From Moraxellaceae bacterium (GTDB lineage Bacteria > Pseudomonadota > Gammaproteobacteria > Pseudomonadales > Moraxellaceae): DNA of 64,000 nt. Made by a program: the position numbers and the translations under genes. Of this stretch, positions 37,501 to 45,812 are shown piece after piece (positions within the stretch are counted from its first letter, which is position 1; every line of letters starts with the position of its first letter). Under the pieces are notes generated by a model. The model was given only the letters and a program-made list of their open reading frames with translations, searched no databases and was not told the DNA's origin. The stretch spans positions 4,701 through 68,700 of the forward strand of contig DPJB01000007.1 of assembly GCA_003543245.1 (NCBI GenBank), read 5' to 3'.

Positions 37501-39530
37501 TGATCAAGACGTTCACGCCGAATACCTTGGGTGCCAACGATCTGTCGCGCATGGAGTTGCAGATCACGAATCCATCGCCATCGACAGCGTTGACGGGTCT
37601 GGCCATTAGTGACACTTATCCGGCCGGCAATCTCAGTACAGGTGTGTTCATGCAGAATGCGCCGACACCCAATGCGACGAGCAGTTGCGGCGGAACCCTG
37701 ACGGCGGCGGCCAGCACCTCGTCACTATCCCTTGCGGGCGGTTCGCTGGCAGCAGGCCAATCCTGTTTGCTGGCGGTGGATGTCCGGGCCAACCCTGGCA
37801 CAGTGCCCGATACCTACTACAACGTCACTGGTCGTGTGCGTTCCAGTCAGGGGATAGGCTCCACTGCCGCAGATGCCCTCTATATCGTGCGTGCCCCGAC
37901 CATCACCAAGTCCTTTCTCTCCAGTCCGGTGACACTGTCAGCAGGCTCTGCAACCAGTGTCTTGCGCCTTGTGCTGGAGAGTAATCACACGGCCACGATC
38001 AATGGCGTGTCTTTTACGGATACGTTCCCGTCCGCGCCGGCACAGATGCGTTATGTGAATACCGTGTCAAATGGCTGTGGTGGTACGTTGACGGATGCTT
38101 TGGGAGCCGCACTGGTGCCTAACTCGAGTGTCGGCCTGCGCCTGAGCGCGGTGACGCTCACGGCAGGCCAGGTGTGTACGCTGGATGTCACGGTTTCGGT
38201 GCCTGCCGCCGGGACTTATTTCAACCAGACGTCTGGCGCAACAGCGACCACCAGCGGGTTTACCTCTCCAGGACCGGCCAGCAACATTGCCTCTCTGGTG
38301 GCTAATTTGTCGGCGCCCACCGTCAGCAAATCCTTTGCTGTGGCTCAGGCCGGTGTAAATGTACCGGTGACCATGACCATTACGCTGAACAATCCCAATA
38401 CGGAGGTTGTTACCGGCGTCAACCTGACGGATACCTATCCGGGAACACTGGTGAATGCTCCAGCTCCCGCTCTCGGCAATTCTTGCGGAGGCAGTGCAAC
38501 GGCAGCGGCAGGCACGGCTTCGCTGGCACTGGTGGCAGGCAGTATTCCCGCGTCCGGCTCCTGCACCATCACAGTGTCGGTGCAGGCCAGCGCGGCAGGC
38601 GCATTGACCAACTCAACCGGTGCGGTGATCTCTGCCAACGCCAACGCAGCAACCGCAGCAACGGCCAGCATCACTTTCCTGTTGCCGCCGACGGTTGCCA
38701 AGTCCTTCAGTCCTGCCAGCCTGTATACAGGAGAGGCAAGCCTGCTGACGATCACGTTGACCAACCCGAACACGCTCGCCATTTCGGGTGCTGCGTTCAC
38801 GGACAACTATCCTGCCGGCCTCGTAAATGCAGTGGTGCCGGGGGCGGCAACCACCTGTAGTGGAGGCGCTGTGAACGCCGCATCCGGCGGCAGTGCGCTG
38901 GCACTGTCCGGTGCAACACTGGCAGCGAGCAGCAGCTGCACAGTGACGGTGAGTGTGTGGAGTGCCGTCGCCGGCGTTTATCAGAATAATACGGGTGCAG
39001 TAACGACCACCAATGCGGGCTCGGGAGCATCAGCCAGTGCCACGCTGACCGTCGTCATGCCGCTGCCGTCCCTGAGTGTCCTCAAGATGGTGGCGGTGGT
39101 ATCCGATCCCGTGAACGGGTCGGTCAACCCGAAATCCATTCCGGGGGCGCTGTCCGCCTATTCAATACGGGTCACCAATAGCGGTCCTGGCACAGTCGAT
39201 AACAACACCCTCATTGTTTCAGATCCCTTGCCGGCAAATGTTGAGCTGTTTGTGGGGGATTTTGATGGTGCCGGGTTGGGCCCTGTTACCTTTGTCAACA
39301 GCACTCCAGGAAGTGGTCTGAGCTGGGTATACACGGCTCCGGGCAATATGACGGATGGCATCGATTTCTCGAATGACAATGGTGCGACCTGGACGTATGT
39401 CCCTGTCCCGGATGGCAACGGTTTTGACAGTGCCGTGACCAATATACGCCTCAGGCCACAAGGTGTGATGAGTGCGGCTGGTGCAACGAATCCTTATGCC
39501 GAATTCATTTTTCGGGTCAGGATCAAGTAG
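34590..39530 (+). CDS. 1646-residue DUF11/DUF7933-type repeat surface protein
   Basis: An exported repeat protein whose ATG overlaps the preceding stop; an ATG at 34608 is also possible. A hydrophobic signal (SLLFLLATPAWA) is followed by a unique N-terminal region and one DUF11 domain. From about residue 448 to 1490 come eight repeats of 110-150 residues, each opening with a KSF or KTF motif (IAKSFTPTAR, ISKSFAAATI, PAKSFSPSTI and so on). Each repeat then has a TLTNPN-like strand, FTDTYPAG and a paired-cysteine SCGG/GSCTV pattern. A final DUF11 module (SDPVNGSVNPKSIPGALSAY) ends the protein. No sortase or autotransporter element is visible. It is probably an elongated adhesin or fibre displayed with the adjacent barrel protein. 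Confidence 0.78.
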   Translation: MKCDHTMNKSFAARVMPGLLVWLCSLLFLLATPAWAAFSITKTSSPVFYTDSAKNLYCNYESFRVTSTTAVTDAWTRIDTFSSSLGSGSYEDGKFHFGSFYAGESKAAFFYVCSSFSGSTLAGQGYSVRIYDRDPALIGASQLASQSFSVSIDNTVIQANPNTVSVIFSGPNPGVLGGIITMVVEGDTGTIGCVNPPSTCAGAQAGPLAFTAASLQDWRADAYEMIGSNIALTGGNSGSYDNQLYIPVLSASSTTSYKATYYFRAASTTSVTTTLSPIGYIASGTQIKHTSTTNGAYSGAGLLPIEPAINTLTVSDKLVSDATLPAQGGRVTYTIRVHNSGSDPANLDSIYDTLPAGVSYVAGSSSFSGVALPDPVVSGSDRIWSSSFSIPANGTRDLVFQADIAAAPGTYVNQASARLGSTIIDTTLSTGDYVPALASTVVLSAPVIAKSFTPTARAVNGSSQMVITLTNNNAAHALSSVSFTDTYPAGLININPAGVVTSCAAGTLTVSASSIVLTGAFLPAGSSCTVTADTTSASPAIYTNTTGTVTSSNGGTGNSAAAGVTFTTLPTISKSFAAATIPVGGVTTLNFVITNNGSVGITSLAFTDLFPSGLVLASPTALTPVAACGGTVESWDGTTTSALAAGAPGLRLTGGVLATAGGSCTFSVNVTAAAAANYDNTTSGVSSSLGTTGPVSNTASLRVLAPLVPAKSFSPSTIGRGQSSRLIVTLTNPNPVAITGAAFTDTYPANLLNAATPSPGGSCGGIVTAVAGGGSLALSGGTIPASGSCTVETNVTSDVVNVSGYVNTIAAGAVSSADAGSSTVPASATLIVNATPTLTKSFSFDVAAATTTMTLTITNNHTAGISGLSFTDVFPSGMLVDSPLTGTTSCGGTLEGWNGSTASALAANAQGIRLTGGAIAGAYPASCSITLRIRVTSGGVYLNQTSGVAMTAPFSGTGSVSNIATLIAPIVIKTFTPNTLGANDLSRMELQITNPSPSTALTGLAISDTYPAGNLSTGVFMQNAPTPNATSSCGGTLTAAASTSSLSLAGGSLAAGQSCLLAVDVRANPGTVPDTYYNVTGRVRSSQGIGSTAADALYIVRAPTITKSFLSSPVTLSAGSATSVLRLVLESNHTATINGVSFTDTFPSAPAQMRYVNTVSNGCGGTLTDALGAALVPNSSVGLRLSAVTLTAGQVCTLDVTVSVPAAGTYFNQTSGATATTSGFTSPGPASNIASLVANLSAPTVSKSFAVAQAGVNVPVTMTITLNNPNTEVVTGVNLTDTYPGTLVNAPAPALGNSCGGSATAAAGTASLALVAGSIPASGSCTITVSVQASAAGALTNSTGAVISANANAATAATASITFLLPPTVAKSFSPASLYTGEASLLTITLTNPNTLAISGAAFTDNYPAGLVNAVVPGAATTCSGGAVNAASGGSALALSGATLAASSSCTVTVSVWSAVAGVYQNNTGAVTTTNAGSGASASATLTVVMPLPSLSVLKMVAVVSDPVNGSVNPKSIPGALSAYSIRVTNSGPGTVDNNTLIVSDPLPANVELFVGDFDGAGLGPVTFVNSTPGSGLSWVYTAPGNMTDGIDFSNDNGATWTYVPVPDGNGFDSAVTNIRLRPQGVMSAAGATNPYAEFIFRVRIK

Positions 39531-39559
39531 TGATGCTGCCAAGCTCCAGATGCGAGTTA

Positions 39560-39603
39560 CCTGCATGAAAAAGCCCGCATGAATGCGGGCTTTTTCATGC
39601 AGG
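39560..39603. terminator. bidirectional terminator after the surface-protein locus
   Basis: A perfect 21-bp inverted repeat (39560-39580 and 39583-39603) with a two-base loop. Its core is AAAAAGCCCGCAT paired with ATGCGGGCTTTTT, between convergent genes. It ends both the surface locus and psd. Confidence 0.95.
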
Positions 39604-39616
39604 TGTTGCCGGGCCG

Positions 39617-40489
39617 TCAGGACAGGCGCATGCCCAGCATTTCACCCATGCGGGTGGGGGTGCCTTCCTTGAACTTTACGTCCCATGCGGCCACCTCCGG
39701 ACCAAACACGACGATGGCAGTGGAGCCCAGACGGAATCGCCCGATTTCTGCTCCTTTCTCCAGCACAATCGGCTCGCGTGGCGTGGTGCTGTAGTTGGTG
39801 ACACGCACGCCTGGTTTTACGGGCGCCACGACTCCAGCCCACACGGTTTCGATGCTGGCCACAATCATTGCGCCAACCAGCACCACCGCCATAGGGCCGA
39901 TCTCGGTGTCAAAAATGGCAACGACACGTTCATTGCGTGCAAACAGGCGGGGCACATTTTCAGCGGTGCGTGTATTCACCGAAAACAGGTCGCCCGGTAC
40001 AAACACCATTTCACGCAGCGTGCCGGTGAACGGCATGTGCACGCGGTGATAATCCTTTGGCGAAAGATAGACAGTGGCAAACTGTCCGCCTTCAAACGCT
40101 TTGGCACGTTCCTTGTCTCCACCGAGTAGCTCGCAGAGGCTGTAGTAGTGCCCCTTTGCCTGAAAGACGATATCGCCCTGGATCGGGCCAAGCTGGGAAA
40201 TGGCGCCGTCGGCCGGGCAGACAATGCTGGCCGGATCGGCATCAACCGGGCGTGCTCCCGGTTTGAGTGCGCGCGTAAAGAAGGCATTGAAGTTTTCATA
40301 GGCTAGCGGGTTTTCTTCCACGGCCTCGCTCATATCAACCTTGTAGCGGCGCGCAAAGAAATCAATGAACGTATTCTTGATGAGGGGTGAGCGGGACTCT
40401 GCCAGCCAGCCCACGGCGCGCGACAGCAGGTGTTGCGGCACAAAATACTGGGGCAGGGTAAGGAGTTTGTCGCGGGTTTCAGGCGTCAT
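39617..40489 (-). CDS. psd: phosphatidylserine decarboxylase
   Basis: Psd converts phosphatidylserine to phosphatidylethanolamine at the inner membrane. The 290-residue proenzyme has the self-cleavage motif LGST (in [12 protein letters not shown], Ser about 256), which generates the pyruvoyl prosthetic group. It also has the conserved [11 protein letters not shown] and [13 protein letters not shown] segments. Length matches proteobacterial PSD type I. It lies 104 bases downstream of the rhodanese gene on the same strand, as in Pseudomonas. Confidence 0.96.
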   Translation of the reverse strand: MTPETRDKLLTLPQYFVPQHLLSRAVGWLAESRSPLIKNTFIDFFARRYKVDMSEAVEENPLAYENFNAFFTRALKPGARPVDADPASIVCPADGAISQLGPIQGDIVFQAKGHYYSLCELLGGDKERAKAFEGGQFATVYLSPKDYHRVHMPFTGTLREMVFVPGDLFSVNTRTAENVPRLFARNERVVAIFDTEIGPMAVVLVGAMIVASIETVWAGVVAPVKPGVRVTNYSTTPREPIVLEKGAEIGRFRLGSTAIVVFGPEVAAWDVKFKEGTPTRMGEMLGMRLS

Positions 40490-40593
40490 CGTGGCGTCTC
40501 GGAAAATTGGGGAGTCCTCTGTATGGGAGAGGCGGTCCGGGTGCGGTCAGGCAGTGTGTTCAGGAGGGCCGTGAGGCTCGGTGTTGAGGAGGC

Positions 40594-41403
40594 TCAGGTC
40601 TCAACCGGCGTATCAGACCGGTTACCCCATTCGCTCCACGAGCCGGCATAGCCTTTCAGTTTTTCAAAACCAAGCAGCTTGCCGACCAGATAGGTAAAGC
40701 CGGAGCGATGGTGTGTCTGGCAATGGGTAATGACGGTCTTGTCGCCGGTGATGCCAATGGCTGCCAGCTCTGCACGAATCTCGTCCAGTGGCCGCACGCG
40801 CAGGGCGTTGGCGCGGTCCATGGCGCGTGTCCACTCATAGTGCTGTGCCCCGGGTATGTGGCCGCCACGTTGGGCCAGAATACGGGTGCCGGCATATTCT
40901 TCGGGCGAACGTGCATCCCAGATCACATGATCGGCATCGCGGTAGTGAGCCAGTACATAGTCGGCGTCAGCAACAGGTGCGGCCTGCAGGGAAACGACCG
41001 CCTGTGACGGTGTTGCCGCATTCGGCGTGTTTTCCACCGGCAGACCGGCGGCCAGCCAGGCGTGAATGCCACCGTTCAGGTAGGAGTAGTGACGATGGCC
41101 AATGGCATCCAGCGTCCAGATGAAGCGTCCGGCCCAGCCGCCGCCCTCATCGTCATAGACCACCACATGCGTGTCCGGCGTCAGGCCCATGGCAGAGAAG
41201 GCTTCGATCAGACGTTCCACTGGTGGCAGGCGCCCCGGTGCGGGCAGCTCGCCGGACACCAGTTGTTTGCCGTTCACCAGAATGGCCCCCGGCACATGCG
41301 CCTGCTGGTACACGGACTCCTTGCCCAGATCAACGATGAGCAGGTTGGCATCCTGCAGGTGGGCGTTCAGCACTTCAGGTTCGAGCAGCAGGGGCAGCGA
41401 CAT
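40594..41403 (-). CDS. rhdA: thiosulfate sulfurtransferase (rhodanese)
   Basis: A 269-residue tandem-rhodanese enzyme that transfers sulfane sulfur to cyanide or other acceptors. The inactive N-terminal domain (LIVDLGKESVYQQAHVPGA) is followed by the catalytic domain with the loop HCQTHHRSG. Its cysteine, at about residue 228, matches the RhdA type of Azotobacter and Pseudomonas. No signal peptide is seen, so it is cytoplasmic. It precedes psd on the same strand, an arrangement known in Pseudomonas. Confidence 0.92.
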   Translation of the reverse strand: MSLPLLLEPEVLNAHLQDANLLIVDLGKESVYQQAHVPGAILVNGKQLVSGELPAPGRLPPVERLIEAFSAMGLTPDTHVVVYDDEGGGWAGRFIWTLDAIGHRHYSYLNGGIHAWLAAGLPVENTPNAATPSQAVVSLQAAPVADADYVLAHYRDADHVIWDARSPEEYAGTRILAQRGGHIPGAQHYEWTRAMDRANALRVRPLDEIRAELAAIGITGDKTVITHCQTHHRSGFTYLVGKLLGFEKLKGYAGSWSEWGNRSDTPVET

Positions 41404-41542
41404 GAGTTAAAGCCTCGCGGAATTCTGGCACGGATTGTAAAGCACTCGGGCGCCAGCAGAAACCGGCACAGGCGGGATGGTGAATACGGTATGGCGATAA
41501 GCGCCCTGCTTGATTACGCTGTCAGCACTACGGAGGACGTTC

Positions 41543-42499
41543 ATGCATACCCTGTTTCCCGATATCCATCCTTATGCCACCCACCGCCTGCCCGTCGCTG
41601 CACCGCATGTGCTGTATGTGGAAGAGTGTGGCAATCCTGATGGCCTGCCAGTGCTCTTCCTCCATGGTGGGCCGGGTGCCGGCTTCCAGCCCTGGAATCG
41701 CCGCTTCTTTGATCCCGAGCGTTACCGCATCGTGCTGTTTGACCAGCGCGGCTCTGGACAGTCGACCCCGCATGCCCATCTGGATGGCAACACCACACAA
41801 GCGCTGGTTGAAGACATTGAAACCCTGCGCCGGTTTCTGGGTATCGAGCGCTGGGTGGTGTTTGGTGGCTCGTGGGGTTCCACGCTGGCGCTGGCCTATG
41901 CCGAAGCCCATCCGGAGCATGTGGTTGGCCTGATCCTGCGCGGTATTTTTCTGTGCCGCGACCAGGATATCCGCTGGTTCTATCAGGATGGTGCCAGTCA
42001 TGTGTACCCGGATTACTGGGAGGACTATGTCAGGGTGATTCCGGCGGCAGAGCGTCATGACTTTGTGCAGGCGTTTTACCGGAGGCTGACCGGCACCGAC
42101 GAGATTGCCCGCATGGCGGCAGCAAAAGCGTGGTCGGTATGGGAGGGCTTGTGTGCCACGCTAAAGCCGAATGCGAGTGTGGTGGATCATTTCTCCGATC
42201 CGCATATTGCCATGGCGCTGGCACGCATTGAGTGTCACTACTTCATCAACCAGTCATTCATGCGACCCAACCAGCTGATTGAGGATGCCCGCCGGCTGGC
42301 AGATATTCCGGGTGTGATCATTCATGGTCGTTACGACATGGTCTGTCCGCTGGATAATGCCTTTGCCCTGCACAAGGCCTGGCCGCAGGCAGAGTTGCAG
42401 ATTGTGCGCGAGGCGGGTCATGCCGCGGCAGAGCCAGGGATTATTGATGCACTGGTGCGGGCGACAAACGAGTTTGCCAGACGGTTCGGCAAGCGTTGA
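41543..42499 (+). CDS. pip: proline iminopeptidase
   Basis: A 318-residue alpha/beta hydrolase that removes N-terminal proline from peptides. The oxyanion motif is HGGPGAG, the nucleophile elbow GGSWGSTLA, followed by LRGIFL and the distal HGRYDMVCP and GHAA segments with the catalytic aspartate and histidine. The ATG at 41543 has a CGGAGG site six bases upstream. It is divergent from the rhodanese gene and convergent with tatC, 16 bases away. Confidence 0.95.
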   Translation: MHTLFPDIHPYATHRLPVAAPHVLYVEECGNPDGLPVLFLHGGPGAGFQPWNRRFFDPERYRIVLFDQRGSGQSTPHAHLDGNTTQALVEDIETLRRFLGIERWVVFGGSWGSTLALAYAEAHPEHVVGLILRGIFLCRDQDIRWFYQDGASHVYPDYWEDYVRVIPAAERHDFVQAFYRRLTGTDEIARMAAAKAWSVWEGLCATLKPNASVVDHFSDPHIAMALARIECHYFINQSFMRPNQLIEDARRLADIPGVIIHGRYDMVCPLDNAFALHKAWPQAELQIVREAGHAAAEPGIIDALVRATNEFARRFGKR

Positions 42500-42515
42500 G
42501 CCGGGCGGGCGACAT

Positions 42516-43262
42516 TCAGGCGTCTGATGCCGTGCGACGTTTTTCCATCAGGCGGCCAAAGAAAAGCCCCGCCTCAAACAGCAGCCACATCGGCACTGCC
42601 AGCATTGCCATGGAGATGGCATCTGGCGGTGTCAGGAACATGGCAACAAAGAAGCAGCCCACGATCACATAGCGGCGCTTGTCGATCAGGCTGTCGCTGC
42701 TCACGATGCCGGACCAGATCAGCATGAACACGGCCACCGGGATTTCAAAGGTAAAGCCGAACACCAGGAACAGCTTCAGCACAAAATCCAGATAGAGATT
42801 GATGTCCGTCATCATCGCCACGCCTTCCGGTCCCACTTTCGTGAAGAAGCCCAGTACAGCCGGCAATGTGATGAAATAGGCAAAGGCCACACCCACGTAG
42901 AACAGCAGCACGCTGGAGACCAGCAGCGGCACGGCAATCTTCTTTTCATGCGTGTAGAGCGCTGGGGCAATGAACCCCCAGATCTGGTGCAGCAGATAGG
43001 GCACAGCAACAAACAGGCACACAAAGAACGTCAGCTTGAACGGTGCCATGAAAGGCGCCGTCACATCGGTCGCAATCATGGTGCTGCCAGCGGGTAACAG
43101 TTCACGCAGGGGCAGTGAGACGGCGGCGTAAAGGTCGTTGCGGAAATACACCAGGGCAAAGAACAGCACCACCATGACGCTGATGATACGCATCAGTCGT
43201 GTGCGCAGCTCGATCAGGTGGGCGACCAGCGGCATGCTCTCGTGCGGGGTGTTGTCATTCAT
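42516..43262 (-). CDS. tatC: Sec-independent protein translocase TatC
   Basis: TatC, 248 residues with six membrane helices, binds the twin-arginine signal of folded exported proteins together with TatB. The N-terminus has HLIELRTRLMR, and the conserved PYLLHQIWGFIAPALY and FGFTFEIPV segments are present. Its start overlaps the tatB stop by four bases. The set hisI-hisE-tatA-tatB-tatC on one strand is the classical pseudomonad arrangement. Confidence 0.97.
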   Translation of the reverse strand: MNDNTPHESMPLVAHLIELRTRLMRIISVMVVLFFALVYFRNDLYAAVSLPLRELLPAGSTMIATDVTAPFMAPFKLTFFVCLFVAVPYLLHQIWGFIAPALYTHEKKIAVPLLVSSVLLFYVGVAFAYFITLPAVLGFFTKVGPEGVAMMTDINLYLDFVLKLFLVFGFTFEIPVAVFMLIWSGIVSSDSLIDKRRYVIVGCFFVAMFLTPPDAISMAMLAVPMWLLFEAGLFFGRLMEKRRTASDA

Positions 43263-43801
43263 GAGGGCGAACTGTCATCAGGTGATGTGGCGGGGCGCAG
43301 ATTGGCGTTTTTCTGTGCGGCCAGCCATTCGCGGTAAGCAGCTTCGTCCTCGACAACGGGTGTGACAGCGGCAGCGGGATCGGCGGCTACGGCCTCAGGG
43401 GGCAGGCTGCTTGTGTCGGGCGCGGGGTCTTCAGGCAATGCCTTGCTGGCAGTGACTATTGAAGTGGCAATCGAGCTACCAACCGCAGTGGCAGGCGGCA
43501 GGCTGGAGTGGATATGGTTTTCCATGTCCTGAAGCCGGGTCGCCACTTCCTGGAAGGGCTGCTGGATGTTCAGGTCTTCGCCGGCATCGCGGACTGCATC
43601 AATTTCCTTTTGCAGGCGTTCACGCATTTCCTGCGCCGAGACTTCGCGCTCGATCTCGGCCTGCATGTTGCCGACCATGCGTTTGATGCGGCCGATCCAT
43701 GCCCCCGCCACGCGCGCTGCATGGGGCAGTTTTTCCGGACCGAGCACAACCAAGGCCACAATGGCCATGAGGATTAGCTCACTAAAGCCGACATCAAACA
43801 T
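43259..43801 (-). CDS. tatB: Sec-independent translocase subunit TatB
   Basis: A 180-residue protein with one N-terminal membrane helix (MFDVGFSELILMAIVALVVL), the LGPEKLPHAAR hinge, an amphipathic helix and a long acidic, alanine/proline-rich tail. TatB forms the twin-arginine receptor with TatC. It follows tatA by 18 bases. Confidence 0.94.
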   Translation of the reverse strand: MFDVGFSELILMAIVALVVLGPEKLPHAARVAGAWIGRIKRMVGNMQAEIEREVSAQEMRERLQKEIDAVRDAGEDLNIQQPFQEVATRLQDMENHIHSSLPPATAVGSSIATSIVTASKALPEDPAPDTSSLPPEAVAADPAAAVTPVVEDEAAYREWLAAQKNANLRPATSPDDSSPS

Positions 43802-43819
43802 GCATCAGTTCCGGCAGCA

Positions 43820-44056
43820 TCAGACGTTGTCTTTCTTCTCGGACGAGGTCTTCTGCGCAGTCTGGTCCTGCTGGGACAGCTGTGCGGGTGGTGTGGCATC
43901 AGCAGGCTTGTCGTCCTCGCTCTTCATGCCTTCCTTGAAGCCCTTGAAGAAGCCGCCAAGATCCTTGCCGGCATTCTTGAGCTTGCCGGTGCCAAAGACC
44001 AGTACAACAATGACCAGCAACAGGAGGATGTGGGGAAGGGATATTCCGGACAGCAT
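43820..44056 (-). CDS. tatA: Sec-independent translocase subunit TatA
   Basis: A 78-residue pore-forming subunit: a short N-terminal membrane helix ([16 protein letters not shown]), the [14 protein letters not shown] amphipathic helix with its conserved FKGFKEG, and a charged tail. The start ATG at 44056 is four bases after hisE; the upstream in-frame extension belongs to the hisE region in another frame. Confidence 0.95.
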   Translation of the reverse strand: MLSGISLPHILLLLVIVVLVFGTGKLKNAGKDLGGFFKGFKEGMKSEDDKPADATPPAQLSQQDQTAQKTSSEKKDNV

Positions 44057-44060
44057 GGTG

Positions 44061-44420
44061 TTACTCCGCAGATGGGGATGGGGTGGAGGGCTGACGGGCA
44101 GCCTTTTCGGCATGGCCGGAGACGTTGAAGCGTCGTGCCAGTTCGTCAATGATGCGCTCAGGCGGCACATTGAAATGGGAAAGCATGACCAGCGTGTGAA
44201 ACCAGAGGTCGGCAGTTTCATAGACCAGATCGTCGGTCTGGCCGCTTATGTCGGCATCCTTGGCCGCGAGCAGGGTCTCGGTGCACTCTTCGCCGACCTT
44301 TTCCAGAATCTTGTTCAGGCCCTTGTGGTAGAGGCTGGCCACATAGGAGGACTCGGGCGCCGCCTGCTTGCGCTCCTCAAGAACCCGGGCCAGTTCGGCC
44401 AGTACATCAGTATTGCTCAT
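44061..44420 (-). CDS. hisE: phosphoribosyl-ATP pyrophosphatase
   Basis: HisE, 119 residues, hydrolyses phosphoribosyl-ATP to phosphoribosyl-AMP, step two of histidine synthesis. The MazG-like metal site is [15 protein letters not shown], followed by [14 protein letters not shown]. The protein is separate from HisI, as in pseudomonads. Its ATG overlaps the hisI stop by four bases. Confidence 0.95.
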   Translation of the reverse strand: MSNTDVLAELARVLEERKQAAPESSYVASLYHKGLNKILEKVGEECTETLLAAKDADISGQTDDLVYETADLWFHTLVMLSHFNVPPERIIDELARRFNVSGHAEKAARQPSTPSPSAE

Positions 44421-44821
44421 GGTGATGGCAGATCGTCATGGTGATGATAGATGGCCTCGGGGTCCTTGAGCACGGCGTCTACCGTTACCCACTGACCATT
44501 CTCGAAGCGGCGATAAAAGCAGGATTCCCGCCCGGTATGACAGGCAATCCCGCCCAGTTGCTCAACCTGGAGGATAATGACATCACCGTCACAGTCCAGG
44601 CGCAACTCATGCAGCTTCTGGATGTGGGAGGACTCCTCACCCTTGCGCCAGAGCTTTTGGCGGCTGCGCGACCAGTAGATGCCCCGTCCTTCACGGGCTG
44701 TCAGCTCCAGCGCCTCCCGGTTCATCCAGGCCACCATCAGCACCCGGCCGGTACGGTAGTCCTGAGCAATGGCCGGGACCAGCCCCTGTTCATCCCAGCG
44801 TACGTCATTCAGCCAGTTCAT
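44417..44821 (-). CDS. hisI: phosphoribosyl-AMP cyclohydrolase
   Basis: HisI, 134 residues, opens the purine ring of phosphoribosyl-AMP, step three of histidine synthesis. Metal-binding motifs are [20 protein letters not shown] and RESCFYRR. The ATG at 44821 gives the family N-terminus [20 protein letters not shown]; an upstream in-frame extension to 44989 is not conserved-looking and was not used. It begins the his-tat run, divergent from the Tad cluster. Confidence 0.95.
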   Translation of the reverse strand: MNWLNDVRWDEQGLVPAIAQDYRTGRVLMVAWMNREALELTAREGRGIYWSRSRQKLWRKGEESSHIQKLHELRLDCDGDVIILQVEQLGGIACHTGRESCFYRRFENGQWVTVDAVLKDPEAIYHHHDDLPSP

Positions 44822-45111
44822 GCTCTTGTATCGTGGCCAGTAAAGAGTGACGAGGATACCCGATAAGTGGCGCCGGGCGTAGTCATCTGCTGCCTCAGGA
44901 CCATGGCCTGGGGATGGTTCCGGGTCGCCTCCAGCGGGGTGGCCGGCAATTTCCGTAATCCCTGCTAGGCTGACCTGAGCTGCTGTCAATCGTTTGCCGG
45001 GTTGCGCTGAGTCAAGGCGTTCAGGGGGGGTATGACCATAACCTTTGATTGGAGATCACTCTTCAGGCATGGCTCATACACGAGCAGCCAGAACAACAGT
45101 GAGGCGGTTAA

Positions 45112-45297
45112 ATGAAAATGATTTTCATTAAGTTCATGAGGGAGGAGGCAGGCGCATCCTCGGTGGAGTACGCCATTCTCGCTGCAATCATCTCCATTGC
45201 TGCGATTGCGACCATTGCAATTATCGGTCGTGATGTTGATGCAAGGTTTGCGGAGACCTTGCGGCTGATTGAGCAGGGTCAGCAGTCGGGGCCGTAA
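45112..45297 (+). CDS. Flp-type pilin, first copy
   Basis: A 61-residue Flp/Fap prepilin. The leader MKMIFIKFMREEAGA is followed by SSVEYAILAAIISIAAIATI, with the glutamate-tyrosine pair characteristic of Flp pilins, and a short variable C-terminus. It is the first gene of the Tad cluster, with GAGG before the ATG. Compared with the second copy, its C-terminal part is different, so it may be a minor pilin. Processing by the TadV peptidase at 45813 is expected. Confidence 0.9.
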   Translation: MKMIFIKFMREEAGASSVEYAILAAIISIAAIATIAIIGRDVDARFAETLRLIEQGQQSGP

Positions 45298-45393
45298 GTT
45301 TACTGAGGGCGAGGGTTTCCTCTGAACGCTGCAAGCAATAAATGGTTAGTTGATATGCATCAGTTGGTTTTAAGGAAATCAAGACAGAATCTG

Positions 45394-45421
45394 TTGCAAC
45401 CTGATTATTCGTTTATATACT
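45394..45421 (+). promoter_or_regulatory. sigma-70-type promoter for second Flp pilin
   Basis: TTGCAA (45394-45399) and TATACT (45416-45421) with 16 bases between them, 117 bases upstream of the pilin ATG. It would give the second pilin its own strong transcript. Confidence 0.6.
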
Positions 45422-45538
45422 GAAGTTGTGTGTTGTGGTTGATGAAGACGTTGGTGTCAACTGATTTGTGGCCGCATCAAAGTTGTTGTGTCGAGAGTTG
45501 TTTTTGGCCATGTGGCCTTTCTTGCAAGGAGAAAGTTA

Positions 45539-45727
45539 ATGAAAAACCTGATGAACAAGTTTCTGCGTGATGAGTCCGGTGCAACAATGGTTGAGTACGC
45601 CATTCTGGTTGCCCTGATTTCGATTGCTGCCATTGCCACCATCGTTCTGGTGGGACAGAAGGTTGATGATGCATTTGACAAGGTTCAGACCGAACTCTCC
45701 AATGCCGGAACCGGATCTGGCACCTGA
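45539..45727 (+). CDS. flp: Flp-type pilin, second copy (probable major pilin)
   Basis: A 62-residue Flp prepilin: leader MKNLMNKFLRDESGA, then TMVEYAILVALISIAAIATI and a tail VGQKVDDAFDKVQTELSNAG. AAGGAGAAAG precedes the ATG. Its own promoter and a stable UUCG hairpin after the stop fit a highly expressed major pilin. TadV should cleave after the glycine-alanine of the leader, and the TadA-TadB-TadC machine should polymerise it. Confidence 0.92.
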   Translation: MKNLMNKFLRDESGATMVEYAILVALISIAAIATIVLVGQKVDDAFDKVQTELSNAGTGSGT

Positions 45728-45749
45728 TTATTTCAGGCTGCATGGTGTT

Positions 45750-45773
45750 GGCGGGCGCCTTCGGGCGCTCGCC
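45750..45773 (+). terminator. UUCG-tetraloop hairpin after flp
   Basis: GGCGGGCGCC and GGCGCTCGCC pair over ten positions (one G-T) around a TTCG loop, 23 bases after the pilin stop. No T tract follows. It probably stabilises the pilin mRNA or partly terminates transcription before the assembly genes. Confidence 0.7.
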
Positions 45774-45812
45774 ATTCCAGCTAAAAGAATAAAAACGTTG
45801 TGAGTAAATGGA

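Noticed and set aside
35935..39060. Nucleotide tandem repeats in the repeat-protein gene
   Set aside because: The repeats are conserved at protein level but diverged at DNA level, so they are not a simple DNA repeat array.
44822..44989. N-terminal extension of HisI
   Set aside because: The extra residues are not like the family, and the ATG at 44821 gives the standard HisI N-terminus.
45060..45111. Possible sigma-54 promoter before the first Flp pilin
   Set aside because: TGGC and a later GC are present, but the GG-to-GC spacing is 11 rather than the required 10 bases and flanks do not match.
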